In this document: piece by piece, positions 31,413 to 43,194 of the stretch | How the letters are laid out: each line of letters starts with the position of its first letter | Position numbering within the stretch: the first letter of the stretch is position 1 | Assembly (NCBI GenBank): GCA_036924085.1 | Contig: JAVGWX010000012.1 | Location: 34,302,119 to 34,366,118 of the forward strand | Direction of reading: 5' to 3' | Length of the DNA: 64,000 bases | Origin: Ariolimax columbianus | Lineage: Eukaryota; Mollusca; Gastropoda; Stylommatophora; Arionidae | Notes under the pieces: model-generated | The model's input: the letters and a program-made list of their open reading frames with translations, nothing else | What the model was told of the DNA's origin: nothing | Databases searched by the model: none | Program-made: the position numbers and the translations under genes

Positions 31413-33101
31413 ATGGACGGGGCCGCAAGCCTAACAAAACAGTTCAACGTAAATCGCAGCATGATGACAGTACAACCGATCATAAAAACGCATGGCGCTC
31501 ATCCTGCGGAGTCCCGCCAGGCAGCGATAGTGCCGGGCCTCACGCCTCGAAGGGGCCCACCCTTGACTACTGGTGGTCACCCACCGATGTGTCGTGGAGT
31601 CAAGGCACATGGCTATGGGGCAACTTTTATTGACCAAAAACTCAAGACCCTCAAAATACTACAGTGGAATGCGGAGGGAGTCATTAACAAAAGACTTTCC
31701 CAAACACATCACCTGCATGAAAGTAAGATTGACGTGGCATGTATCCAGGAAACGCACCTCAACAATAATCATAAATTCCCAATCAGAGGATACCAGACCT
31801 TCCGTCTCGATAGAGAAGGCCACAAATGAGGGGTCCTGATACTGACCAGAAACTGCATACAGAGTAGCGCGGTATCTGTCAGTCACACCGGACAAGCAGA
31901 AATTGTAGGAGTTGACATAATGGTTCAAGAGACGAAGCTCCGCATTTTCAATCTGTACGGACCACCAAATAGAGACCTATCGCTCTCGAGTATGGAGGTC
32001 AGAGACTCCAACTGCATAGTAGTTGGAGATTTCAACAGCTACTCGGAGAGATGGGGATACTCTGACACAGACAGCAGAGGTGACGAAGTGGAAGATTGGG
32101 AGATAGATACAAATCTCTCCCTAATCAATAGGCCGGAGGATAGCCCTAGCTATTCAAGTACATGGCATACCACCTCGACTCCAGATTTGGCCTTCTCCAC
32201 ACAGGACATACACCATAAAATGGGCCGCCAGGTGCTAAACCAACTGGCAGGTAGCGACCACAGGCCGATCAAGCTAGACATCGATATGGAAGTAGGCCCA
32301 CAGGAAACAAAACCGCTCCCACGTTGGAATTACAAACGAGCCGACTGGGACAGATTTGCAATCCTGACAGATGGGCTGTGTGAAACCATCAACACACGAA
32401 ACAAGAAAATGAAGCCCATGGTGGAAAGCCTAAGCAAGGCAATAATGCAAGCCGCCACTGAAACCATCCCAAGAGGAGCTAGGAAAAACTATAAGCCCTA
32501 CTGGAATGATGAGTTGCAGAAAGCGGAAGATGCAGCAACAAATGCTAGGAACATGGCAGAGCGAGAACAATCTATTGAGGCAAACATCGCCCTCAAAGCC
32601 GCCACGGCGAAATACAAATACACTCTCAAGCAAACAGCAAGAGAAAGCTGGAAAACCAAAACGGAAAGCCTAAACCTGGACAAAGATGGGAACAAGCTAT
32701 GGAAGCTAGTCAGAGCCATGAACGACGAAACCCCGTCAAACAAACAAATTACCATCAAGCAGGGCGAAAACTTGCTCACAGGTAAGAAAGCCGAAAATGC
32801 TTTTGTCGATCACTATGCCAGAGCAAACCACATCGAGGTCCCTGCAGATAAGCATACAGACATTAGCGAAGAGCTAAAGGGGCACGACAATATCAATACG
32901 GCACCTGAAGAGCACATGCTGGCCAAATTAACAATGAGCGAAATGGAAGAGGCTATGAGAACATTAAAGAAAAGGAAATCTCCCGGAAAAGACGGGATAG
33001 CAAACGAAATGCTGATGGGGCTGGGCCAAACAGCGAAGAGGAAACTGCTATCTGTCCTGAACCAAAGCTGGAAAAGAACGGAGGGGCAGGAGCATTCCTG
33101 A
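31413..33101 (+). pseudogene. Nimbus/I-like LINE ORF2: endonuclease and linker, one nonsense codon, RT lost
   Basis: A single frame reads through the EEP endonuclease: LQWNAEG, VACIQETHL, VVGDFNSYSERWG and GSDHRPIKLD, giving the N, E, D-x-N and SDH catalytic signatures. A TGA at 31827-31829 breaks it, and the same frame continues on both sides. A charged linker follows (WRNAMAEREQS-like helices; RKSPGKDGIANEML starts the RT fingers). After LLSVLNQSWK the text jumps into RNase H sequence (NGGAGAFLN) in another frame, so RT motifs 1-7 are missing. The frame ends at 33101. Confidence 0.88.
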
Positions 33102-33835
33102 ACCTACCAAATGGAAGACAAATATCACTGTCATTCGCTACTGGTAAGTACACAAGCAATTTCAGAGCGGAGGCAGAGGCACTGAGGGCGGCAGTGGAAG
33201 AAATGGTGACACACAATGAAAATGAAAGCCATATAGTCCTGCTTACAGATGCTCTCGCCGTAGTCACAGCGCTAAAAAGCCAGAAAAACACTGAGCTTAA
33301 TGACTTAAGAGCAGCACTCTGCTAACTGTGCCAGCAGTCCGCACCAAAAAGGGTAGTGGTACAGTGGGTCCCATCACACTGCAACATCCAAGGCAACGAG
33401 GAGGCAGACAGACTGGCAAAAGAAGGTGCAAGACTACCACAAACAGATACCAGTATGACGTACGAAGAGTCAAAACGGCTTATCAAAGCCAGATACATGA
33501 CCAAATGGGAAACCGAACATACTGGTTACACCAAAAACGATGCCTATTACCAGTTGAACCGAAGAGAGCAGGTCGTTGTCTTCAGACTTCGCACTGGCCA
33601 CAATAGACTGAGGTACCACCTATTCAACAAATTGAAGATAGGTGGTACCGACGAATGCCCGTGCGGTACTGGCAAAATGGCCGCTGAACATCTGCTGCAG
33701 AACTGCCCGACATACCAGGATCAGAGAGAGCAGATGTGGCCATCACCAGTGGAACTGCAAGACAAGCTGTATGGCAGTGGCGACAGCCTCAGGATGACCG
33801 CCGCATTTTTCGAAAAAATAATGGTTACTGTCTGA
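33078..33835 (+). pseudogene. Nimbus/I-like LINE ORF2: RNase H and C-terminal zinc motif
   Basis: Parallel to 56025-56785. From the junction at about 33078 it holds the RNase H C-terminal part (FRAEAEALRAAVEEM, LLTDAL, VQWVPSHCNIQGNEEADRLA) and the end region FRLRTGHNRLRYHLFNKLKI with CPCGTGK-8 residues-C. The first RNase H aspartate (TDG) is deleted. A TAA at 33322-33324 replaces a lysine codon seen in the sister copy. The final stop is TGA at 33833-33835, then the GAA-rich tail. Confidence 0.88.
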
Positions 33836-33873
33836 CTGCGTACGAAGAAGAAGAAAGAAGAAGTATACTGACT

Positions 33874-33910
33874 CTGTGGAGTCTTCTAAACCAGTATAAA
33901 GTTTCAGTTA
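33874..33910 (+). repeat. CR1/L2-group tail, right half after LINE insertion
   Basis: CTGTGGAGTCTTCTAAACCA and GTATAAAG complete the tail whose left half ends at 29544. Confidence 0.9.
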
Positions 33911-34690
33911 AATCTAATCCTACGGCAGACATTGTCGCCATTGATGCAGCAGCTTCAACGGAAGGTGCCAGTTATTTCAGAGGTAGAATATCCAATTCCC
34001 AAATTTGCCACATTGCTTAGCTCTCTAAGTCTGGTACCCATTTACAGCATCACCAACTAGAGCGTTTTGATAATTTTTAAATATTTACTTAGTTTTTAAA
34101 CAGGTTGTGTTGTGCGGTTGTTTGTTGGGTCTTACGGCCTAGACTTCAGCACCCATTTAGAAAATGATTTGACTTTTCCTATGATGTAATGGCAACCTAC
34201 TGTACTGCACACTTGGCAAAAAACTTATAACAGCCAAATAAGTTGTAAGAAGCTACGTGTTGTAAAAGGACATGGGACTACTATGATCACTCTGCTCAGT
34301 TTAAACATGTGCATGTTTGGGTTGTCAGTAATGGGGGGCACAAAAGGAGCATTCAGGTAGTTTGCAGTTAATACATCATATCTAGCGCCTCCAGGAAACG
34401 AATTTTAAGTCGGCTAATCCTTTTAGTGCTGTAGGACTAGCAAAAACATCAAGGATCATACAACAGCGCTCTCGTGGATTTCAACTAACATCGAATTACT
34501 CTCAACGCAAGCCCTAGACCAACCGATAATCTGTCAACATTTTCAGGAAACATGCAATGTTGAGGGGAAATGACAATGCAATCCACGTGGCTGAACAATT
34601 GAAACATATCTGACTTGGTGTCTATGGTACAGGGGGAGGCAAGTAAGTAAGTCAGCTATGTCACTAATCATTTCCCAACGCAGCGCCATG
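33910..34690. other. Intergenic stretch with a SINE E body fragment
   Basis: About 34185-34275 (GTAATGGCAACCTACTGTAC, AAAACTTATAACAGCCAAAT, AAAAGGACATGG) matches the body of the SINE at 5345-5590 but lacks its tRNA-like head. The remainder shows nothing I recognise. Confidence 0.5.
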
Positions 34691-34694
34691 AGAC

Positions 34695-34900
34695 CGATAA
34701 TCAAACCCTGACCCTTTCCGAAAGATTCAAACACGTTAAGTTTAAAAATAATAATACATTCGTCCCTCGTTGTCCATAAGGACCACCAACATCATCCCGT
34801 GTCATTCTGCATCCTTGAGTATGCGAGTGTGCCTGTGACTGATTAAAGCCAACGCGAGCGTCGAATGTTCTATGACACGACTGACAGTCATTATCCACTG
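34695..34900 (-). pseudogene. LINE C2H2 C-terminal relic
   Basis: The minus strand reads CQSCHRTFDARVGFNQSQAH and then DDVGGPYGQRG. The same order (CPICSRCFRARIGLFSHMRT, then a DDVGGPHRQRW-like end) occurs at 48430-48830. It is the zinc-finger tail of a LINE ORF2; only this end remains. Confidence 0.6.
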
Positions 34901-35940
34901 TTACGACTGTTATTCCTTCTGCTCTAGATTTCCTGATTGCGGGTTAATCCTAGGCTGCCTGAATACAGAGACCCTCGGTTTTTTTTTCTCGTTAAAGGTT
35001 TGCCTCTGTATTCTACTAGCGGAGGCACGGCTCTTTTCACCCCGGACCATAGTCTTTTGGGCGATATCAGGACGTATTAACGAGTGCTTGTATGCGTGTG
35101 TGCGACTGTTTGTACTTATGTTAGTGTTTCAGTGGATCGTAAGAATTTGTGCCCAAATCTGATAGTCGCTCACTGCAACGACGTTTTTGACAAGACATTT
35201 CCAAGTTGAACGATTTTGAGCCAGGTTTTCCCAGGCGTTAATTAATGTATATTTGACAGCACTTAATAAAAACCGTTTTTCTTCTCGAAAGGCTCATTAC
35301 TTTTACATTATTGGTTCATGTGTGGTCAATAGGTTGTGGAAGTTGAGCCCCGTAGATTATAGATATCTAAAGGCTTTTCTTTAAACGCTGTTCAGTGAAT
35401 CATGAAAGGCCTATAGAGGTTTGGCGAGTTATCGTGATCGAATACAAATATCTTTTATTTAAAGGGAAAAAAAACAACAACAAAGTTGACATTTGTGGAC
35501 ATAGAATAAGCTAGCAGCCATGTATATCAGAATTAATATAGACGACATTTTCAATTAATACTTTGTTTGCCTGTGTTTTTTTAAAGACATTTTTCTATTC
35601 AACATTGTCCATATGTTTTAATGTTCCATTAAAAAATTATCTCACATGGATGGAAAGCGCATAAACAAATATTATGGTTGCTGTTATTTCTTTCTCACAC
35701 CAACCGGAGTAGAGGACCACCACAACAGTTGGTCTCTACAAAGACCGCGCAGAAGTACTTTGGTGTGATTTTGAAGTGGTGGTTTATGTAACAATTTGTT
35801 TTATGCGTTGAACCAGGGTTGCCAGAAGAACACTTTGAAACGCGAGCAAACAATTTGTTTAAAGGTGCCAGAAAAATGCAAAACTTGTTAAAATACTTGT
35901 TTCTTAACAATCTATTTATTTACTTTATCGCGGTAATATT
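34900..35940. other. Intergenic stretch, nothing recognised
   Basis: AT-rich, with no domain, repeat copy or RNA gene that I can name. Poly-A near 35466-35473. Confidence 0.4.
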
Positions 35941-35949
35941 CATATAGAC

Positions 35950-36890
35950 ATAAGATTGGTTCGCAGTACAAAATGGAGTAAGACAGGGATGTCTCCTTTC
36001 ACCTTATCTATATAACATCTATGCGGAATGTACGAGGAGAAATAATAGAGAAGACGAGAACATTGAAAGTTTAGATACATTTACGATTGGAGGGTACGAG
36101 ATTCCAGAGTTACAATGCGCAGGCGACCCAGTGATACTATCAAGAAGTGCAGAAGGGCTAGAGCAGCTAATTTCAGCTGTAAATCGACACAGTAAAGATC
36201 AAAACTTGTTTATACACATAAACAAAGCAAAGATAATGACCGCCGACAAAACACAATGTCAACATAAATTTACAGTAGGTGGTGAAGAAATAGATCAGGT
36301 CACGCATTTTGAATATCTGGGCTCCAGAATTGACAAGAATGGCAACTGCTCGAAAGAAATCAGAAGACAAATAGCCATGGCAATGCAGAGACTGAACAGC
36401 CTGAAGAAATTTTGGTAGAGCACCAACAAAACGACAAAAGTAAGTCTAAAGCGCCTATGTTTTTCCTGTGACAGCTTATGGCTGCGAATCACGGACGATT
36501 ACCAAAACTTCTGGACAAAGAATCGAATCCTTCGAGTCAAAATGTTACAGAAAGATCCTCAGTGCCCTGGACACAGAAAAAGACAAATGTAGACATTCAG
36601 CAAGAGTTGAGCATAGAGGAGAACTGGTTTATCAATTCTATTGTGGCCAGAAAAGATAAATACTTTTGTCACATCAAGAGATACAACGGTCTCGAGAGAA
36701 CAGTAATGGAAGGTATAGTGCCAGGCAAAAGAAACAGAGGTAGACCAACAAGACAATAGCACCAAGATATCCAGGAATGCCTGGGTATGACTGTGGCGGA
36801 GGATGGAGTTTTGGCAAGGGAAAGAGCTTCTTTCAGACAGACTGTGATGGGCGCGACGTTCTATAAAGGACATGCTACATGATGATGAAT
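35950..36890 (+). pseudogene. Non-LTR retrotransposon RT/C-terminal relic
   Basis: The plus strand reads VQNGVRQGCLLSPYLYNIYA, then QCAGDPVILS at the catalytic site (normally ADD), INKAKIMT, HFEYLGSRIDKNGNCSKEI, and in shifted frames AYGCESRTITKTSGQRIESF, SIVARKDKYFCHIKRYNGLE and PGKRNRGRPTRQ. At least four frame breaks. It ends TTCTATAAAGGACATGCTAC with an ATGATGA tail. It resembles the relic at 44.2-45.4 kb. Confidence 0.8.
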
Positions 36891-36902
36891 ATTCATAGTT
36901 GT

Positions 36903-37475
36903 ATTCCATACCATCACTCAATGACCATATTAACATTGGATTCGTGCATCAGAGCTCGCAAATTTGCTCATTCCGCAGCGTTGCTAGTTATTTTGAACGC
37001 TAATTTCCATTCTGTCCAACGGTCAAAATTGTGCGTTCAAGTTTGTTTGATTTCAACGCCATTCGCTGCTGTAGGCTGCTGTGGCCTCGCCAAGTATGCT
37101 CACCTTGATGTCAATAGCACTATTACTTTTCTATACACATCACACTTTGATGGGAATATCATGCAGAATACGCTGTTCTGGATTCCTCATTCATCTGCGC
37201 ACTTACCCAAATGAAGTGCCAACTTTCACGTATACGGTGGTTGGTAGTGGTAGATGGATCGGTGCAGCAGTCAGACATATATAGTGAAACCAACGACACT
37301 GTTTAAGCCTGACACGCTGATCCGGAAAGAGATTACATATGCCAACCCCAGAGCCAATAACTCAGGTCTCTCCAGCGCCAGGATGATTGTGAAGTGGCCA
37401 CATCGGAAAGGGGAAGGGGGGGCAGAGGTGGTTGACCATTCCCATCGAGCACTAGTCACTTTGTGTCGAAACTAC
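36903..37475 (+). repeat. Mosaic dispersed element, copy 2 (unexpanded)
   Basis: It shares ordered blocks with 3361-4640 but has only one copy of the 63-bp-like unit (ACATTGGATTCGTGCATCAG...) and no family D insertion. It reaches the tail module at 37488. Confidence 0.6.
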
Positions 37476-37487
37476 CCGACTGGAATG

Positions 37488-37553
37488 AGAAACTGGTTGT
37501 CTACAAACTCTGCAAGGTCTTCTAAACCAGTATGTTATGTTAAGTTAAGAATA
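37488..37553 (+). repeat. CR1/L2-group LINE tail fragment
   Basis: GAAACTGGTTGTCTACAAAC, TCTTCTAAACCAGTAT and TTAAGTTAAGA without any ORF2 sequence before it. The tail is attached here to the mosaic element. Confidence 0.8.
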
Positions 37554-37559
37554 CCTGGA

Positions 37560-38550
37560 GTTGGCCCGGCTAGCCACCAGTGAATTTTCGCATTCCAAAA
37601 AATGAAACAACAAAGGACCTCAACGGACATGTGGCCAGTAAAGTCAAAAGAAACATGGAATGACAACATCGTCGTCAAAGCTGACACACGACAGAAATCT
37701 ACACCTTCCCGCGACATCTATCTATAGAAGGGGATAGCAGATTATGATGATGAATATTTATAGACACACAACCTTTATACAAATAGGCTATTATTAACAT
37801 CAATAGTAATATTAGTTACGATTGTACTTACGACTAGGCTGTTATACGAAGTCTTAATTTCTTTGACGACATATAAATAGGCGAAAATAATACTTAACGC
37901 TTAACACATACTCCGTAAAGCGATATATTGGCTTCAAAATGTTTGTACAATGCTGTAGAGCTGCTGTAAAGGCTTGAACCCTTGTCATACTCACACACAC
38001 GTTTCTCCATACCAAGAACGCCTAAATTTATAACATACATGCCAGTTGTGCTTTGAAATAATAAATATATTTAGTGGCCCAAAGTATTCCGGAGTTAACG
38101 AGTTAAAAAAGTAGTCTTAATGCCTACGTAAAATATAAATATGAAAGCAGGTTGTGAGTTTCCTAAGAAGGAAATCACAATATGTTTTTTTAGAAAATAA
38201 TACTGAGCAGATATAATTAAAATTAAATATACAATCGATTTATAATTGTTTATTCCCGCACAAGTATTTCGGACAGGAAGTTAGAAGGTCACAGATATAA
38301 AACTGCTAAACTAATGCCATAGTCTGAATAGGATTACTTTCAGTAGAGCTCAGCTAGGTTCACGTGCCATCTCTACAGCGAAGATCGACTGCAACGGATC
38401 TCCCACGGCCTCTATTTCAGGCATTGTTCTGCTTTAATCTGTTCATCTCTTGATGTTATCCACCCATTAATATCGTTGTTTACCTCTGGCACGTGTGCTC
38501 TTCACCTTTCAGCATTGTTTTAAGCCAGGAGAAGAGTTTTGTATGTGACC
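37560..38550. other. Intergenic AT-rich stretch, nothing recognised
   Basis: No open frame with a domain, no repeat copy elsewhere in the window. Confidence 0.4.
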
Positions 38551-38556
38551 GAATAG

Positions 38557-41432
38557 CATACATTACACACATTACACCAATCCCATCTACTACACACATT
38601 ACACATATTACACTAATTACATCTACTACACACATGACACATATTACACCAATCCCATCTACTACATACATTACACCTATTACACCAATTACATCTACTA
38701 CACACATTACACATATTACACCAATCCCATCTACTACACGCATTACATATATTATACACATTACACATATTACACACATTACACATATTACACACATTAC
38801 ACCTATTACACACATTACACATATAATACATATTACACATACCATACTTATTACACACATTACACCTACTACACCTATTACACATATCAACATATCATAC
38901 ATATTACCCACATTACACCTATTACATACATTACATCAATTACATATATCATACACATTACACCTATTACACACATTATACCTATTTCACATATCATACA
39001 TATTACACCTATTATACATATCATACTTCTTACACACATTACACCTACTACACACATTACACCTACTACACACATTACACCTATTACATACATTACACCT
39101 ATTACATATATCATACATATTACACCTATTACACACACTACACCTATTACACACATAATACTTATTACACACTACACCTACTACACACATTACACCTATT
39201 ACACACATTACACATATTACACCTATTACACACTACACCTATTACACACATAATACGTATTACACACTACACCTACTACACACATTACACACTACACCTA
39301 CTACACACATTACACCTATTACACACATTACACATATTACACATATAAACATATTATACATATTACACACATTACACCTATTACACATATCATACACATT
39401 ACACATATCACAAACAATGCACCTATGACCCACTTTCCTATTACACACATTACACTTATTTCACACATTATCATTATTACACATTATATATATATATATT
39501 ACACCCACTACACATATAACATACATTCCTATTACACACATTACATTTATTACAAACATGGGTACCCGTATTACACACATTACACCTATTATACTCATTA
39601 CACACATTACATCTATTACACACTGTGCACATATTAAACACATTGCACACATTACTCATATTACACACATTAAACACATTACACATATTACACATATCAT
39701 ACACATTACACACATTTCATATATTACACACTGTGCATATTGTACACACATTGCACACATTACACTTAATTACACACATTAAACATATTACACATATTAC
39801 GCACATTACACATATCATACATATTACACACATTACACATATCATACATATTACACACATTACATCTATTACACGCATTACCTCTATTACACTTATTACA
39901 CCTTTTACACACATTACACCAATTACACATTACACATATTACACACATTGCACATATTACACACATTACACATATTACTGTGATTACACATATCACATCT
40001 ATTACACCAATCCCACCTATTACACCAATCACACACATTCACCCATCACACACATTCACCCATCACACACATTCACCCATCACACACATTCACCCATCAC
40101 ACATATCCCAACTATTACACCCATCACACACATTCACCCATCACACATTTCCCAACTATTACACCCATCACACACATTCACCCATCACACACATTCACCC
40201 ATCACACACATTCACCCATCACACACATTCACCCATCACACACATTCACCCATCACACACATTCACCCATCACACACATTCACCCATCACACATATCCCA
40301 ACTATTACACCCATCACACACATTCACCCATAACACACATTCACCCATCACACACATTCACCCATCACACCTATCCCAACTATTACACCCATCACACACA
40401 TTCACCCATCACACACATTCACCCATCACACACATTCACCCATCACACCTATCCCAACTATTACACCCATCACACACATTCACCCATCACACACATTCAC
40501 CCATCACACACATTCACCCATCACACACATTCACCCATCACACATATCCCAACTATTACACCCATCACACACATTCACCCATCACACACATTCACCCATC
40601 ACACACATTCACCCATCACACACATTCACCCATCACACCTATCCCAACTATTACACCCATCACACACATTCACCCATCACACACATTCACCCATCACACA
40701 CATTCACCCATCACACACATTCACCCATCACACCTATCCCAACTATTACACCCATCACACACATTCACCCATCACACACATTCACCCATCACACACATTC
40801 ACCCATCACACCTATCCCAACTATTACACCCATCACACACATTCACCCATCACACACATTCACCCATCACACCTATCCCAACTATTACACCCATCACACA
40901 CATTCACCCATCACACACATTCACCCATCACACACATTCACCCATCACACACATTCACCCATCACACCTATCCCAACTATTACACCCATCACACACATTC
41001 ACCCATCACACACATTCACCCATCACACACATTCACCCATCACACCTATCCCAACTATTACACCCATCACACACATTCACCCATCACACACATTCACCCA
41101 TCACACACATTCACCCATCACACACATTCACCCATCACACACATTCACCCATCACACACATTCACCCATCACACCTATCCCAACTATTACACCCATCACA
41201 CACATTCACCCATCACACACATTCACCCATCACACACATTCACCCATCACACACATTCACCCATCACACACATTCACCCATCACACACATTCACCCATCA
41301 CACCCATCACACACATTCACCCATCACACACATTCACCCATCACACACATTCACCCATCACACACATTCACCCATCACACACATTCACCCATCACACCTA
41401 TCCCAACTATTACACCCATCAAATATATTACA
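38557..41432. repeat. Large minisatellite: TTACACA-type units grading into a 17-bp unit with higher-order structure
   Basis: The left part (38557-40020) is a loose mix of ATTACACA/ATTACACCT 9-12 bp units. From about 40030 a clean 17-bp unit (CATTCACCCATCACACA) repeats, with CCTATCCCAACTATTACACC blocks inserted every 3-7 units. The plus strand is open for 604 codons (39625-41439), and other frames are long too. The peptide is pure T/H/I/P/S repeat, so I read it as a satellite artefact. Confidence 0.95.
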
Positions 41433-41619
41433 TACATGACACATATCTTGCATATATATTGTGCAAGGTGCTAGTACCCTCATTATTGAACACTTTTGCC
41501 AAGTGTTCACTTAATTTATTTTAAGTGCCTATATTTCATACCTTATCAGTATTCGATAACAAGTCAAGAAATGTTTGCATTTATTGCTTACACCTGTAGT
41601 TTCTCGAAACAAGCCAGGC

Positions 41620-42064
41620 CAAAAGAAGGTGCAAGACTACCATAAACAGATACTAGTATGACGTACGAAGAGTCAAAACGGCTTATCAAAGCCAGATACA
41701 TGACCAAATGGGAAACCGAACATACTGGTTACACCAAAAACGATGCCTATTACCAGTTGAACCGAAGAGAGCAGGTCGTTGTCTTCAGACTTCGCACTGG
41801 CCACAATAGACTGAGGTACCACCTATTCAACAAATTGAAGATAGGTGGTACCGACGAATGCCCGTGCGGTACTGGTAAAATGGCCGCTGAACATCTGCTG
41901 CAGAACTGCCCGACATACGAGGATCAGAGAGAGCAGATGTGGCCATCACCAGTGGAACTGCAAGACAAGCTGTATGGCAGTGGCGACAGCCTCAGGATGA
42001 CCGCCGCTTTTTTCGAAAAAATAATGGTTACTGTCTGACTGCGTACGAAGAAGAAGAAGAAGAA
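41620..42064 (+). mobile_element. Nimbus/I-like LINE, short 5'-truncated insertion with TSD
   Basis: GAAACAAGCCAGGC flanks it at 41606-41619 and 42065-42078. The insert carries only the last ~125 codons of ORF2 (TYEESKRLIKARYM, FRLRTGHNRLRYHLFNKLKI, CPCGTGKMAAEHLLQNC) open to its TGA, then (GAA)n. It is nearly identical to the matching parts at 33.4-33.8 and 56.4-56.8 kb, so it is young. Confidence 0.93.
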
Positions 42065-42310
42065 GAAACAAGCCAGGCAACTTAATACTTGTTTTGTGTA
42101 AAGTTTGATTGCAGTTTTGAATGTCTGTGATTTACGATTTAGAAATCGAGATAACTGAACGGTGATGAGAGTTATTCCGTGTTCGTTCCCCGTGCAATTA
42201 TGCGACAGTTTGAAGATTATACGTTACTTGGTTTGAATGCATGGCGTAATTAAAAGCGCATGGTAAGGTTACATTGAAGACACGCTGCTAGTGGGTTGTT
42301 CAGTTTCTGT

Positions 42311-42364
42311 TTTCTTCTTCTTCTTCTTCTACTGCTTTTTATTTTCTTCTTCTTCTTCTTCGTC
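42311..42364. repeat. (CTT)n microsatellite
   Basis: Two TTCTTCTTC runs separated by CTACTGCTTTTTATT. Confidence 0.9.
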
Positions 42365-42695
42365 GTCGTTCGTTTTTAAATTCCCGCTACCAAGTCCTGA
42401 AAAGGACTCTGCAAGAAGCATGATGTAGTCCAAAGAACAGAATGTGTTGTGTCGAAGTTTACAGCTTGAATGCGATATTTGCACCTGTCGGTCCGACACA
42501 TCCGACTTCAGCAGGCATTTTTGGGTACCGGGTAAGTCTTCCCTCTTCGATCCCTTCTCCTTAGCCAGTCAGCTCTGTTGCAGCACGTTATCAGGGATCA
42601 TTGCATAGATGTGTAGAACGGCCCTGGCGCTAACTGGTCAGCTTTGGGTCATTGACCGCTGCAACCCATGTGCTGCTCAACATATTGATCTCATT
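42365..42695 (-). repeat. Dispersed repeat family C, copy
   Basis: It runs from CCCGCTACCAAGTCCTGAAA through GCACCTGTCGGTCCGACACA to AACCCATGTGCTGCTCA, parallel to 45660-46093 but with a single VNTR unit. Orientation is given by the SINE A-like core. Confidence 0.82.
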
Positions 42696-42867
42696 TGATT
42701 TTATGTATTTTGTATGGAGAAAATAGCACGAACAATATATGTTATAAATGTCACAAATTACCCACCCCTTCGTTAAAAAATCATAACAAAACCAACATGA
42801 TATCGTGCTATTCCTACATTTGGACCTCTTTACATGAAGCCTGCTACCGATCATTTTTAGCGACGTT

Positions 42868-42892
42868 TCATTTTCTTCTTCTTCTGTTTCTT

Positions 42893-42923
<31 letters not shown>

Positions 42924-43130
42924 TTCTTCTTCTTCTTCTTCTTCTGTTTCTGTTTCTTCTTTTTTCTTCTCCTCCTCCTCCTCCTCCTCCTCCTCCTTCT
43001 TCTTCTTCTCCTCCTCCTTCTCCTCCTTCTTCTTCTTCTTCTTCTTCTTCTTCTTCTTCTTCTTCTCCTTCTTCTTCTCCTTCTTCTTCTTCTCCCTCGT
43101 CCTCTTTTCTTTCTTCTTCTTCTTCGTTCA
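42868..43130. repeat. Polypyrimidine tract, (CTT)n/(CTC)n
   Basis: About 260 bp almost without purines on the plus strand. Long L- or S-rich frames here are artefacts. A mirror-type tract such as this can form triplex DNA. Confidence 0.95.
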
Positions 43131-43194
43131 GAAATGGACGTTGTATTTCAATTCATTTTTGACACCAGGTTCATTTTTCTGCAGCGATCCACAT

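Larger units (their letters stand above)
29545..33862 (+). mobile_element. Nimbus/I-like LINE insertion with 18S-rRNA-derived 5' end and 11-12 bp TSD
   Basis: GTATACTGACT(C) lies at 29534-29544 and again at 33863-33873. Removing the interval between restores an unbroken CR1/L2-group tail (...GGTTGTATACTGACTCTGTG...). The inserted 4.3 kb therefore moved as one unit. In order it holds 18S rRNA sequence (29546-29832), two further 18S-containing monomers (to about 30480), a GC-rich hairpin leader, an ORF2 whose reverse transcriptase has been deleted, the RNase H and C-terminal region, and a GAAGAAGAA tail. No ORF1 with CCHC knuckles was found. With RT missing it would have needed a helper enzyme, unless the deletion came after insertion. 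Confidence 0.88.

Noticed and set aside
34872..35162. 96-codon frame with a hydrophobic, Cys-rich end
   Set aside because: No start context, signal-peptide logic or sister sequence; overlaps the LINE zinc-finger relic at its 5' side.
39625..41439. 604-codon protein rich in T, H, I, P
   Set aside because: It is wholly the translation of a 17-bp tandem repeat, open in more than one frame, with no promoter or splice context.
42695..43162. Leu/Ser/Pro-rich 155-codon frame resembling a membrane or proline-rich protein
   Set aside because: It is a translation of the (CTT)n/(CTC)n tract.
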